Below, one piece after another: positions 51,380 to 64,000 of a DNA stretch of 64,000 nt (within the stretch, counting starts at the first letter, position 1; every line of letters begins with the position of its first letter). The notes below the pieces were generated by a model. That model ran no database searches. It saw nothing but the letters and a program-made list of their open reading frames with translations, and was not told the DNA's origin. The DNA is taken from NCBI GenBank assembly GCA_940337035.1, contig CALNHX010007574.1:1-64000 (forward strand), given 5' to 3'. The translations under genes were made by a program, and so were the position numbers. The stretch is from Agriotes lineatus. Taxonomy: Eukaryota; Arthropoda; Insecta; Coleoptera; Elateridae.

Positions 51380-53320
51380 TAATGCCGTGGTCATCGAATT
51401 GAACTTGACGTTTCACTGCTCATACTGCCAGCTTCTTCAGAAGTTTTCTAAAGACTGATGTTGGTGCCCTCTGCTCCTGGTTATATACCGAGGAGTGTTT
51501 ACGGTTAGCTGTTCATGTAGATCTTGTATGTTATTGGGACTTGCCGTTTTCCCGCTTGGATGCTGACGTGACACTTGTTTATGGTTTTGCAGTGCTACCT
51601 TCCATACTAAGGCGGTAGCCGTCTTCTCGGTTTAAATTGTTTGGATTTTTAATAATTTCTAGGAATTCCCGAATAACACGAGGGAAGTATTTTTTAGTCT
51701 TGGTTAGTATGTTTACGGAGTCGTAATTTATTCTGTGATCTCCTGGTCCTAATTCGTGTTCTGCGATGGCTGATTTTTGTGTGTTTCCAAGTCTGGTGTT
51801 CTTCTATTTGACATTGGATGCTTCTTCCCGTTTGTCCGATGTAAAGTTTTCCACAAGTACATTGGAGCTGGTAAACCCCTTCGGTCTGTAGTCTGGGCAA
51901 AGCATCTTTGTTAGACGGGATCAATTGTTCGATCTTTTTCTTATCTAAGACCTTTCTTATTCTGTCGGTTACTCCGGCGATGAAAGGAAGGCAGGCGTAA
52001 TTAATAGGTTTAGGTTTGGGTTCTTTCGGTTGTATGGTGTATTGTTACGCTTTCCTGATGTCTCGTCGACTGTAGACATTCCTGCGTAAAGCTTCTTCCG
52101 CATGTCTCAGTTCTTGTGGTTTACTGTCGCCGTCACAAAGGAGTGTTAGCCCGATGAATAAGCGCCTTGATCAATGATCTCGTATGATGATGAGATGAAG
52201 CATGTAGATAGCGGCCAGTGTGAGTCTTCTTTCGATACATGGTATGGCTTAATCTGTTGTTAGCGGTTCGTTTCACTAACACGTTCAGAAAAGGTAGACT
52301 TCCATTTTATTTAGTATCCATAGTGAACCTTATTTTGGCATGGTGGTTGTTTAAGTGTGCCAAGAAAACTTCAAGAGCTGCTTTTCCATAAGACCATATA
52401 AGGAAAGTGTCGTCGACGTAGCTGAAACAGCATGTAGGTTTGAGATGGCTGCACTGAATAGCTTCTTCTTCAAACGCTTTCATAAATATGTTGGCTATGA
52501 CTAGAAATAACGGGGATCCTATAGCGGCTCATTCCTTCTGCTAGTAGTACATTCCTTCCCAAAGAAAGTATGTCGTCGTGAGGCACATCCTTACTAACTC
52601 TGGGACGTTTTCTCCGCGTCCTTAATGAACAAAGTATTGTTGTACAAGATTTACTGAATCTTTTACTGATACGTTGCTGAACAGGGATTCCACATCGAAA
52701 CTAACCAACATATCCTGATCCGTTACTTCCAATTGAGCCAATATTTCCACGAAATGCTCAGAATTCTTCACGTAGGATTCTGTTCTGCCTACGTATGGTT
52801 GTAATATGTTAGCGAGGTATGTCGCTAGTTCATACGTAGGTGATCCGCAAGTGATAACAATTGGCCTGGCTGCAAATTCTGGTTTGTAGATCTTCGGAAG
52901 TCCGTAAAGTCTGGGCGGTCTAGTATTGCTAGGCCCTAGTCGCCGATGTTCTGACTCTGGTATTAACGAGCTCTTGATAACTCCTCTAATCTGGCGTTTT
53001 ATCTTTATGTGGGGTTCTTCTTCAATGTTACGTACTGTTTATCGCTCAGTAGTGATTGAATTTTGTTCCGGTAGTCCTTTCTGTTCATCACTACAGCGGC
53101 GTTACCTTTGTCATCACGTAGAACTACAATGTCTGGATTGTTGCGGATTTCCTTCAGAACTTGTGTTTCGGCTCTAGTGACGTTCCTCGTTGGTGGTTTG
53201 GCACGCTTTAATATACGACAGATCTCGTGTCTCACTTCCTGAGCTTCCTCAACTGGGAATTTGCGAATAGCACTCTCAATTTCAATTGATTGAACATGCA
53301 TTTAAAAGTCAAAACAAGAA
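51380..53320 (-). pseudogene. Penelope-like element, RT and GIY-YIG, broken
   Basis: Minus-strand pieces run in the expected order. RT N-terminal block at 53005-53301 (VVLRDDKGNAAVVMNRKDY). RT palm with GSPLFLVIANIFMKAF near 52480 and the catalytic SYVDDTFLIW near 52400-52420. GIY-YIG endonuclease at 51694-51924 (GVYQLQCTCGKLYIGQTGR). The order RT then GIY-YIG is diagnostic for Penelope-like retroelements. Several stops and frameshifts lie between the pieces, and the start appears 5'-truncated. The tail at 51360-51500 includes 'gaaacgtcaagttcaattcg', like terminal regions of these elements. The element cannot be active. Confidence 0.88.
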
Positions 53321-54815
53321 AACGAAGACTTAACTAGGGCTTAAAACATTAAAATGTTTGCGAAACGCATTTATAGTATAGCAGTTTTATGCACCAGCGT
53401 AGAACTATACAGAATAGACTTTTATTTTTAAATGTATTTTTACTCATTATGTTCATATTTAGCTTTCATGTTTTTAAGACTTGCTGAAAACTGATCGTCC
53501 CAGATTTGTCAGTCAACCCTCATTTCATAACAAAACTTTAATTTTTACATAATACCCGTCAAACATTGCGTAAGCTTTGTTTCCAAAATTTAATAACCAT
53601 ACAAACTTTGCAATTTTGCTACCGAATGCTTCAATAATTCGCGCTCCTCCGGGAAGGAAAACAACAGCAACAGTTTTTGGAGGCCCTCATATTCGCAGCT
53701 GTTAGAATAACAACAGCATTAGCGTTTTAGAACGGCCCTCCGGCTTTCAAGCCACTCGTAATGTGGATTATAACGCAAACTGCGTTTAGCCGCAACAACA
53801 CAGGTATGAAAGTTTCAGCTTCGGCTTGGCCGTCACAATTAAATGAGCAGCAACTGTAGACGGCCACCACTTGCGGAAAAATAAACATGTGGTAAATCCT
53901 TGCTCTTTTAGTTGTCGACTATAAATACGCATTATCCAGGATTCACACGCGGTTTCATCCCGCTTTTTCCACTATCTACCGTGCAGCCCCTTAAATCTTT
54001 ATACAAACTGCCAGCTTGGCCGTATATAAACGCAAAAGTTAGCTTGCATATGGAAATAAAGCGTCACCACGACTCAGACCTAAATGTCATGGCATTTTTC
54101 ATTCTTTCATTTTAAAACGGGCAAACGGGCTTCCAGGGTAACTGGATGCATTGCTATTATGGGGCTGGGATGCGGTATTTATCTAAGCTACGGGGTGATG
54201 GAAACACGTACTTAAACGAGAATCCTCTGCAAGAAAGTTTCATCGGCTGTAAATTTAAATATTATTGTTACTAGTCGATATCGAATAACCTACAATGTTT
54301 CCCTAAACTTTTAAGATATAATAATAAAATATAAGATGTTCCCGTTGATGTCTCTTAAAATGTATAATAAACCACTGATATTCACGTGTTAAGCACAATA
54401 TCACTATGCTCTGCTTCAGCACTATATGCACATAATTAGACGATGTACACTACACAAGCTCAAAGGATTTAATCATTTGGAGTATTTCCTAAGTTGGCGT
54501 TGTTCAGAAGCTGCAGTCCAGTTTACTTGTTTTCTTTTTAACATGCGTCTTTCATTGGAGCTCAACATAGCCGTTAGCATTACTGATTCGTCTCGAGACA
54601 TGTTCATTTTCATGTTATTTATATGTGAAGTCAATGTGAACCGATTTGCTTTCAATGAGTTTTGTTTTTTCCTTTTTAGTACAGATATTTATTGTTTCTT
54701 TTTAATGGAAAGTAATGCTATTGTGCAACGTATCGAAGTTTTTCTCGCCAAGGGTTGATACTATCTGATTAATTAGACACAGAATGAAAACAACTTGGTT
54801 TATTTACAATTAATA
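53321..54815. other. No gene identified
   Basis: Mixed sequence. Frames at 53912-54115 and 54426-54758 (+) are open but lack recognisable features. Probably intron. Confidence 0.4.
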
Positions 54816-54826
54816 CATATTACAGA

Positions 54827-55079
54827 GCCAGCAGTACGGCTGAGATGTGTTGCATATCTCACGGCACTTGTAAAAGTTAAGCTCCAGTCTGCTTGGTCAG
54901 TACTTGGATGGGTGAACATCTGAATAGCGGGGTAGTGTTCTAGCTTAGACAGGTTCCACTACCTTAAGTACCTCCGCCGAATTTTAAAAATGTACATACC
55001 CTCAGCGATTTGGTGCTTTCGGAACCCCAACACTGTGCAAAGGGTATAAGGGGTTACAGATTATGTATGTATGTATGTG
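54827..55079 (+). mobile_element. 5S-rRNA-derived SINE with 11-bp TSD
   Basis: The head (54838-54935) contains gttaagctccagtctgcttg and then gtcagtacttggatgggtga, clearly related to 5S rRNA internal promoter sequence (box A-like AGTTAAGC..., box C-like GGATGGGTGA). A body unrelated to 5S follows, then a (ATGT)n tail at 55062-55079. The 11-bp duplication CATATTACAGA flanks it (54816-54826 and 55080-55090). This is a SINE3-type element transcribed by RNA polymerase III and moved by a LINE. The perfect duplication points to a fairly recent insertion. The copy looks full length. Confidence 0.85.
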
Positions 55080-55090
55080 CATATTACAGA

Positions 55091-57109
55091 ATTATAAACT
55101 TAGAATTAAATTCACCCACGAAGTATCTATAACCGAACAAATGTATAAATGACGACTGTGTACGAATAGTTCTCTTCCCCTGGGCCCGTAGTAAGCCACG
55201 GATGCGTTGCGGACGCGGCTTCCGTTGGTACGGTAAAAATTCCTAGGCGTGCTGTAACTAAATTTACGTAAATACAGAATGGCGTGCAGTTTACTCGATG
55301 TCCTCAAGGCAAGAATTTCGATCGGTCGATGTTCTAAGAATATTTGTGCGTGTAGTGTTCCACAGTTGTTTGCCTGGGGATCCTTTCACCACGTAAGTTG
55401 TGTTTTAAAAGTACATTTCCGACTTGTATTCAGCGGATCAAGTATCGAAATTCGCCAACTACGCAGTGTTTTGTGCTCTGAAGTGTTATCTGCGCTTTAA
55501 CTAGTTCGCGGCCCGGAATAAGTTTAGAGGACATTTGCCACCAAATATCGGTTCGACAAAATATAGGTTCAAGGAATGCTTACTACCGAATGTCGGCTCG
55601 ACAAGGGGGTTCAAGTGGAAATTTTCTCTAGATGAGCCCTCAACTAAAGTCTTCCCTGGCAAGACCTTGCTTTGCGGGATGAAGCAGAGCTCTCGGGGCA
55701 CAGGCCCCCTTCTGGGCTGGGGTTGCTTCTACGGAATAAAAGCGGTGGAACCCGAAATTGTCTTGGATGAGCCGAGTTTTACCTTTATATATCCGTTCGG
55801 GTCTCTTTTTGCTTGGATCATCGTCTTAGGGCAGATAGATGGTGCTGTGTTTAGGGTACCTGCTACGCGAGCTCGCGAGGTGCCGATCTATACTACACGC
55901 GCAACGAAGAAAAAACGCCTATTGTGACTAAGATGGCGACTTGCAATTTTTACGTGTTCTTGCTTATACTCAAATTTAATTTGTCCAATTGTTTCATATG
56001 ATGCAAATTTATTAAGTCGTTCGACCGGTATAAGCATTATAATAACTTCCACATTTTTTAGGCGTCTGGTACATGCTTTAATCAAAAGTTGTATTTATTA
56101 AATGATAAACGTTTCTTCTGTTATAAAATCGTAGCCTGTAGTTTTTCGTATATTGACGTTGCCTTTGATTTTATCGGTAACTTCTTTTGAAGTTATTAAG
56201 TTTCTTACGTTTAATTTGTTATTATTGAAAAAAAATTGCCAACGAAGCGGAACTGAAAAACAAAGTATAAGGAGTTCCTACCATAAGATTATGAAAAGGA
56301 GATCATTTTAACCTTATTAGTTATCTATCGATAATCTTGTATTGCCTTTTGTTCTCATTTTTGCCTAATCGTGATATTGTTAATCTTTCTTCTGTTATTC
56401 GTTTTTTTTCTTGCAAAATTTAAATATTGAGCTACACCTCAAGAATTACTCTAATCGCGTATACTATTAGCGTTGATGCACTTTGTGTTTACACTCTATT
56501 TCGATTTTCCAAAATTGCCTTTCGACGTCGTCTAAATCAGTTTTGCTTTATGATTTTTATGTTTTTTGTTGCACAATTTGTTCTGTTTCTGAATCATTTT
56601 ACTTCATCTTCATTGTATCGACCGATGGAGTAATGAGTACTGTGTAGACCGAATGGTTATCTAAGAAACTTATTCATATGACATTATTATTGGGATACAA
56701 ATGACCAAGTACTATAGACTAAGATATTTGAAAAATGCTGATGTAGCAAAGTAGACAATGGCAGCACCAAGTAAGAAGGATTTGCGACGTTCGACATTGT
56801 AACGAAGCGTGCAAAGGTTGTGAAAGCTATACTGCATGTTCTGCGAGCTGGTAAATATCGGCCTAGGTTGGCTAACTCGTCATGAGGATCGGGGTTTCAG
56901 CGAAGCTGAAAGAGAAACTAAAGCAAAGGGTGCCAGGTCCTCGACGAACGCAAATCCTTGGGTCGAACCTCCCCACAGAAGATCCCACGACAGACAGGGG
57001 CTTCTCTTTCTCTCCGTTGGCCTGCTGTAACAAGCCAGATATATCTTCGAACGCCGCCTGCAACTTGCACACTCCAAAACCGCTTAAAACTCCGTCTTTG
57101 CCCCAGTCC
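55091..57109. other. No gene identified; GC-richer patch at 55500-55930
   Basis: A 130-codon + strand frame at 55535-55927 contains two related units (PPNIGSTKYRF and LPNVGSTRGFK) from an imperfect direct repeat. It matches no family I know and lacks clear splice or promoter context, so I do not call a gene. The rest is AT-rich. Confidence 0.4.
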
Positions 57110-57660
57110 TAGGGCTCCGCACTGCTCAACACGAATGTCGCTGCCTCCTTCCCACTTCCAGGGCTAACCTCGCCACAGCTCCAAAAACTGCCACAGGAAA
57201 ACCAGTTACCACTCAACGTACTACTCAGCAATTTTTAAATCTCCTGTAAGGGTGCAACGAATCAAAGTAACTTTTCTACAACCTACCCAAAAGACACTGC
57301 ACTATTTATAAAATGCTGAATTGGGAGACATGGGTATTTATTCGCTTTTAAATGGATTTTTTGTAGGGAAGCCAAAATAACTCGACTCACAGCTAGGCTT
57401 CGCTTCCCCCCGTCTTTTGTTTTTATTCATCTTACATTGTTATTCATTATTTCTAAGCCTACTCTGATTACATGTTTCAACCAAGGCTAATACTATTTTA
57501 ATACCGTCTTTACAAATTATTAACTCAATGTCAATGGTATTCATACAATTTGAAGAAATTAATCTGTCACATTTATAGAATATTTTGTAAAATAATATTT
57601 GAAATGTTATCAATTGCTATCATAATTTTAGAGACCTTAAAAGTGTTCATTGTAATAGAA
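57110..57660. repeat. Dispersed repeat copy B (related to 36050-36640)
   Basis: The same order of landmarks as copy A: 'acacgaatgtcgctgcct', 'gggtatttattcgc', 'gtagggaagccaaaata', 'aaggctaatactattttaatac'. The copies are strongly diverged. Upstream 56870-57110 may belong to the same element. Confidence 0.65.
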
Positions 57661-60419
57661 CCAAAGAAAGTTTTTTTATAACTAAAAGAAAAATTTATTC
57701 GACAACTAATGAATAAAATATATTTTTTGCACTCATGACTTTTCCCCACTCAACTTTGGGTCATGCAAAAAATCTACCATATTAATCACTTGTTTATTTT
57801 ATGAATTTTACAGTTGATAAAGTTTAGTTGCCCTCCAAGTAGTTGTAGAACTAGAAAGATTCGTAATTAGTAAAGCAATCCGCGTTTTATCAAGAAATAG
57901 TATTTAACATGTTTTTTTTAAGAAGGAAACATGCGTTTTAATGATGCTGAAACAAAATATGCCATAGATTGTAGTATTTTGTTATGTATGTATAATCTGT
58001 AACCTCATTTACCTTCCGGTGTAGATGTAGAGTATATTAAAAACAAATCCTGCGTTTAGTTTGTGAAAACGACGATATGCTAAAAGTATGTATCCTCAAT
58101 AATGAACAATAGCAGAACTACATTTAACCAACTCTAACAGATGCAGTTTCTAATGGGCACAGAGAAGGATTGCATATTTATTTATGTACGTGTTCGAATA
58201 ATCCAGGTTGTCTGCGCCCACTCCAGTTAGATTTTGCAAGCAAAAATAAATCTCTGTCGAACGAAAACTCGAAAAAATTTAACTAACAACGATTACTCTT
58301 CATAACAATGCAAAACGAAAAAGAGTTGCTTCGGCTGGAACTGGATGAGTCAGTGTCTAATTGGTTTCGTTGCTTTTGAGCTAAACTACGAACTCAGTTA
58401 GCAGCCCAACTTTACTAATTAGTTAATAGTTCGCTGCAGAAAGAGTTGCCCTGTATTCACTGCTGGCTGCAGTGGTCGTAGAGTTGGCATTTTGTTTTCC
58501 AAGTTTTCTCAAAGATGAAGAATACGCAGCGCTTGGATCTTTAAGTTTTATTGGTCGCAGTTACGAGAAGAGGCCGTTAAGATTAATTTAATGACAAATA
58601 CGAATTACTTTTAGATGCTTCCATATCAGCGGCGGAATTGTTTGCCAGTTTAGGGCAATTTTGTCGTTTAGTGAAGTATGAGTTATTTGCGTGCCTGGAA
58701 CGACGATTAACTATTCGTGTTATTTGTTCCTGTGATAGTTATAAACCTAGTTTTAACAATCACGGAATGACATTACCTCGATGCAATGAGAATGTTGGGG
58801 TTTATTAAGATACTATACCCGTTTCTCGACATATTTTTTTTAAATCTTTTTCTTATATTTTTATTCTCTAAGATTGTCATTCAGAAGAATTCTTCGTACT
58901 GATTGGTGTGATATATGAATTTGAGCGACAAGTTTTCCAGTGCTCTATTTTTTCCATTGCTTCTTTCCCGTGTGTGACGTACAATCCCGAGTATTCCGGT
59001 CAGATCTAGTTTTAGTAAACCTTTAAAGATATGTTAAATAAGATAGAAGAGTATCTTAAATTAACAGAGTTATGTTTATATCTAAGTTTGATACAAAAGT
59101 GATAGAATATTCATATAATTTGGATAAGGTATATCAGAATGTTTGTGGATTTTCTTGAGTACCAAATTTACGTATAATTAAGCAAAGAAATTTGTAGTTA
59201 CTGTAAACATTAAAAAAACCAAAAACCTCAAAAAGACATGCGATGAAGCGACATAGAATGTGAAAAGCCTTTATAGATGGAAGCCCTACAAGACACATTG
59301 AAATACCGATGGGGCCACAATTATATATAACAGCAATAAGATAACATGAACAAGAATATAACACGTATTGCTTGAGTAAGAAAGAGATGGCTTATCGATC
59401 CGTTGTCATGTCTAACTAGGCCAAGCACCATTTAATTATCTCCGGGAACTTGCGATGATGTTTTTTGATCCTCGTTCCCTTTTGCAAGTGTCTCCGACTT
59501 TATCGCAGACGTTATATTTCGTATTAACATTTGCCTTAGTTTTGAGCTGTTTTATAGTGACTTACGAGGGCAAGAATAACGTTCTAGCTTACTCGCGCTA
59601 TTTCGAATTTGTATGGTTGATTTATGGAAAATATTTGAACTCAATTACCCATCGCATTTGATTGCAGATTTTTTTGGCGCCGCGATTTAAGTCTTGGGGC
59701 TGTAGTCAAAGTGTGTTCAGCCAGGTTGTGCTACTGATTTGGTAGCCGAATTTGTAATCATTGCTGAGCTTTGCTGCTTTGGTTAGCAATTGTTTCTGAG
59801 AGCCCTTGCTGTTTCCCTACTTGCACAGGTGAATAATTATGTAGTCCGCTGCTGTTTATTTTGTCAACACCCTTTTGCATTGCTGAGAATATTAAAACAT
59901 GATCTTGTGTTGTGCAGCTAAAAACAAATCTGTCCATTAAGCGCACCGAAAGATTGGGGTCACCAACTAGTGTTGCATCACCTCCGAGTTTGTCAGTAAC
60001 TGCTGGCGCATTTATGAAACATTTTCCTCTCTACGTACGTTGTGGTGTACGGTTATTGTCGCCATCCTGCTATGTTCCACTTATGGCGTAATAGTAAATT
60101 TCTAAATACCCGCTAATTTAATCTGATCAAAGACCTGTTACCTTTTTAAATATTCAACTTTGTTTTGTGCTAGCTAAACTTCTATAATTAATGGCAACAG
60201 TAGAGTTGGATGTGGCTTTCGCGTCTGTAGCGCCGGTAGCGCTTGTTACTTATACGAGTGCTGAAACTAGCTGATATTGTATTATATTTATTGTCATTAA
60301 TTGATATAACCCTGTTGATGTTTACTCTGGTTTTGTGTATGGCTAATACAAGCAATTTAGGTCGTAAGAAAGAAAGAGAAGTGATTTGATCAAGAATGCT
60401 AAGAAGCTGCACAAGAAAA
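57661..60419. other. No gene identified
   Basis: AT-rich. The + strand frame at 59455-59661 and others are unsupported. Probably intron or intergenic. Confidence 0.4.
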
Positions 60420-60735
60420 GAAGGAAGCCTTTATTAAATTACAACAAAGAGGGTTTCCAACCACGGCTCAATAAAGACACGGGTGAGAACGGAATACTGC
60501 TCAGTAATAAAATCAGTATAACCAATAGATAGCAAGAATACTTCTTGGACTTCCTAAATAGAACAATGGCAGAGCACTAAAAAAAATATGAGGGAGCAGA
60601 CCCAGAAATTAAGGCTCCTACTTGCGAAGGATTCTTAAGTGCAGTAAATAGCTGTAAGAAGGAAAAAGCCCCTAGAGAAGATAATAATCCGATAGAAATT
60701 ATGGGAAAAATACTTAAAATATTGAAAAAATATGG
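60420..60735 (+). pseudogene. Non-LTR (RTE-like) reverse transcriptase fragment
   Basis: The + strand reads GENGILLSNKISITNR, a stop, then QEYFLDFLNRTMAEH, and later VNSCKKEKAPREDNNPIEIM. The pattern 'G......I..RW.EYF..LLN' followed by 'K..KAPGEDN.P.E..' is the N-terminal edge of the RT domain in RTE-like LINEs. Stops interrupt the fragment and the rest of the RT is absent. Confidence 0.6.
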
Positions 60736-61337
60736 GAAGAAGAGGGACATTTTGTTAAAGGCTAATAATTATGGACTTAACAAATGCTTTAGTTCAATCT
60801 CTTATGATAAATGTAGCTGATCAAAATTGAATGATTAATTTAGTTTAAAAATAAACAATTCAAACGCATCATATATACTTGTATTCATTTGCAATGCTAT
60901 TTCTTTCCAAGCAGTATTAATATTTTTAATGTCGGCCTACTTTCAGGGTGGCCGATTTTCTATGCATCTTCAGAAATACGTAGTCGACTAAATTGTGTAA
61001 TTTAGTGCCGATTAACTTTCCTTTTGTGGCCTATTTCGGCTTTTTAAAAATGTTGTGGATACTGTGGAAATTTTTCATACTTAATTCATTAGGATCCTTA
61101 GGAAATTGTTGCGACGATTCCCGGTATTTGAAATTATCATTAAGTTAATTGTTTTCTTATTCCCACCATGTAGAACTTTTGTTCCATAGTTAGGCTGAAT
61201 TTCAGCGATATAACTTATAATATGTTTAGGTCTATATTCATCTGTGGATGATACCAAATTTTTGATAGATCGAGTAACTAATTCCTAAATTATCACGAGA
61301 CCACGAGAGCACAGTCGAAGACCAACTACACAACATA
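60736..61337. other. No gene seen
   Basis: AT-rich sequence without a recognised feature. Confidence 0.4.
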
Positions 61338-61730
61338 CAGTATGATCAAAAACTTTTATCCTCTAGAGGGCTGTGGAATTATTTTGTCAAAAGATTGTGT
61401 TGGCAATTGTGGTAGTAAAAGTCACATTAGCATTTTATATCTGTCAGGTTAAGGTTATATCAGGAATGTCATTTTAACAAATACGAACATTTTTGTTGAA
61501 TACATAAAAATGTTAGTAACAAAAACAACTACAGCTGTTCAAAATGATTTCCTGCATTTTCCATACACAGCACCACCTTGTATCAGTATTAAAAATCCTG
61601 TAAAAGGTAAGTGAGTCTGTCAAAATTGTATAGGGTATATTATTAAGTACCTCTACTCATCACTGTCAACATTAATTATATTTTAAAAAATCCACATCCC
61701 TCTAGAGGTTAAACGTTTTTGATCATATGG
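61338..61730. mobile_element. 393-bp mariner-type MITE, TA target
   Basis: The left end cagtatgatcaaaaactttt and the right end, reversed, ccatatgatcaaaaacgttt continue with 'ctctagaggg' and 'tgtgga' in both. TA lies at 61336-61337 and 61731-61732. The body is AT-rich and non-coding. Confidence 0.82.
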
Positions 61731-61732
61731 TA

Positions 61733-64000
61733 CTTTATAGTAATAAACATACATGTATACTAGATCGCAAAGTTATATTTTAAAGCAAACGCCTTTAGCA
61801 AGTTTAAAACTTTCATTACGCAGGGTGCACCCAATAAACATTTTATGTAAATATTGTTGATCTAAATATCACAGATCATCCACCACAAACCGGCCAACGG
61901 GGTCATAAACATAAGAAATAAAGAAATTTATAGTAAATGGACAAACTAGAAATACAAATTCAATAATGAACATCATTAACAGACCAAATAATGCACCAAT
62001 GAGGCCTTAAGGGTGCTGATCGGAGGCGTTGGTCTTTCAGTACAACGGCACAACGCAAAACGCAACCTACAAGGCCAAGCAAAGTTACAAAATTTACATA
62101 GGTAGGATGTGACTGACGTCTAAGGCAATATAATCTTAAAGATTTCAATCGAAGATGATGGCACTTGGTCTAGCAATAAAGTCCCGATAAAAGAATAAGG
62201 GTAAGTCCCAAGAGGATTTGAGAAATTTCCCTCGAGAAATGGTAGCACCTTTCACAAAAATACAAATTATTGTGATAGCTAACTACATACAAGACTAAAT
62301 AACTGTCTTTTCGCGGCGCCCCAATGGATCCCTGAGCATCGAATGCAACAAACGCTCGCCGATCACGGGAGAATAGTAAAGGTCCTGCCAGGGATTAAGG
62401 TTATAAATCTAAAGCACTAAAGGAGAACTTCAAATAGTAACATGAACTAGCACTGCAAATCACGGTAGCTGATATAAATACCACCCAAATCAGAACGATG
62501 CCGCTTGAACAAAAATACAGACAAAAGGTTCCACATGATTCACCTCAAATCTGGGCGGCCTAAATGTCTCTGAATTTCCAACAAAATACCCCGCTACCGA
62601 ATCCGTCATTTTGACGAGGAAATGATTATTCCTAAATACCGTTTGCAGCTAGAATCCATCTTAATGGTGAGTGCAAGATTAAAGGTGAAAGATGCACAGA
62701 TGGAAAGCAAAAAACGAAAGAGAACGCCTAAGAGCCTAACACCAGCGTACATTTGCTCATTCAGACGACCTTCGGCCGAAACAAGAAACGCCACGCGTGG
62801 AGTTCGAACTATAGGCGCTAAACATCTTCTAACTAGTAACATGGAACAATTAATAAATGATAAATTATGTGTCACTGTACTTATAATAGAAAGCAAGGGC
62901 ATTTATTTAACCCCGAAAAATTAATATGCCAAAAATATAAGAAATTAATCACTTCATTTGGTTTTAAAATGGCGCCCACAATACTAAGATACAGCATATT
63001 CCGAAATTGCATTTTATTTAATTCAAAGGGTATTTTCTTTGTCTTTAATGTTTAAACTGAAACAACAGAGTAAACAAAACAAATTGTTAAAATTAGCCAG
63101 AACAAACATATACATGAATACAAAAATAGTTTGCCTAAATCTCTTCTATATCGTATAAGTAATTTAAAATATATTTTTTTACTAAATTAAGTAACCTAAC
63201 AGTTTACAGTCAAATTCTTTTTATAAAGGTGTGGTCCAGTTATGTATTATATAATTAATCAATAAAGACATTTAATGTGAAACGCTTTTATTGATTTTAA
63301 ACCAATTTAATCGGCTCCTTTAGGCGGTTAAATGTGACGTAGTGGATAAAATTACATATGCTTCTCGAGGAAGATTTGGTAACAGTGTAAGTTACCGGTG
63401 TTTCTAAAACGTGCCAGTTTTGGTTTTTCAAATTTGAATCCTACTGCTCGTTTTTTTACTTAAGTCGCAATAAGTTGAATAATTTAAAGAATTTTAAAGT
63501 TGAGCCACCAACAAAACACGTTTAACAGTCCTTAAAATTCAGTGAGTAAGAGTAAACTTAAGGGATATTGATAATCCACAAGAGGTAACAGGTGAAGGTC
63601 GCGAAGAGGAAAAAGTGCCGTCGACAATTGGACAATATTTTCCTTGTTCGACTAGTTCGTAAACTTTGTATTAAATAACTAAAGAACTAGAAATAAATAG
63701 AGAGGAATACCTAAGAGGACAGTATTAACACCTACAAAAACCGATACAAAATTATAAAAAGCCGATAAAGGTAATCTTATCATGGAAATAGATAAAGAAG
63801 AAAACCTGATAAGGGCTGTAACTAACGTATTGTCGGAATAACAAGAGCTCTTTCACCTGCGGGGTATGCAGCTGTTGCAACCTGTCTGAGTATTAAAGAT
63901 GGCCTATTTTCAGCTTGCTTTGCAAATTTTAGAAGACCTCAGTTTCTCGCTTGCTGGTGGTCTTGAAATAAGTCAATTTCAATTGTAAGAATTCCCGGAG
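61733..64000. other. No gene identified
   Basis: Short frames (such as 62622-62924 on +) have no recognisable domains or splice context. AT-rich, probably intron or intergenic. Confidence 0.4.

Noticed and set aside
55535..55927. 130-codon frame with two internal similar units
   Set aside because: No recognisable domain, signal or splice context. Probably a chance opening in a GC-richer repeat.
62622..62924. 100-codon + strand frame as a host gene
   Set aside because: A similar-length frame lies on the opposite strand over the same bases, and neither has a recognisable domain.

Overview
The window reads as an insect nuclear scaffold, possibly a beetle, although the order cannot be fixed from sequence alone. 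It is AT-rich, carries spliceosomal introns, and contains an errantivirus-type endogenous retrovirus with an env gene, Tc1/mariner, hAT, PIF/Harbinger-like, Penelope, RTE-like and Crypton sequences. There is one short assembly gap (17992-18014). Host coding sequence is almost absent. The only host exon I can support is a 97-bp exon at 47283-47379 on the + strand, encoding the start of a DEP domain of the RGS7/R7-RGS family. Much of the window is therefore probably intron or intergenic DNA filled with mobile elements.

Layout, left to right. At 1-4130 there is old repeat DNA: a foldback, a broken piece of a large CXC-type transposon protein (about 2175-2640), a GC-rich palindromic element with a MADF-domain fragment (2636-3601), and a hAT remnant (3606-4130). 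At 4131-14570 lies a young, apparently intact Ty3/gypsy element on the minus strand. It has 1651-bp LTRs, a TTTT target duplication, a tRNA-Lys primer site, gag and pol joined by a -1 slippery heptamer, and a 738-bp mariner relic inside only one LTR. At 14571-18014 there is AT-rich DNA with an 89-bp tandem array and a MITE. At 18028-25702 lies an errantivirus-like provirus on the minus strand. It has 214-bp LTRs, a CCTA duplication and a tRNA-Ser primer site, with gag and pol nearly whole; one stop lies in pol and one frameshift in env. At 25703-31498 there are MITEs, a duplicated 0.4-kb block, a ten-copy 151-bp satellite and an RTE-type LINE end.

At 31499-34762 sits a 3.26-kb element with about 665-bp terminal inverted repeats. 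It encloses a decayed gene of the metazoan CXC-tailed family that I associate with Academ-like DNA transposons. At 38338-39525 is a three-exon Crypton-type tyrosine recombinase gene with an open frame. At 41110-43973 are a hAT element with a perfect 8-bp duplication and a Mutator-like element whose ends are 14-bp minisatellites. At 50126-51017 is a near-perfect palindrome that could make a long hairpin RNA. At 51380-53320 is a broken Penelope element. At 54827-55079 is a 5S-rRNA-derived SINE with an 11-bp target duplication. The rest, to 64000, holds a diverged repeat copy, an RT fragment, one mariner MITE and otherwise no recognisable gene.

The recognisable genes do not form a host pathway. 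They are independent mobile-element systems, nested in a readable order: hAT before gypsy before mariner, and RTE LINE before the CXC element.
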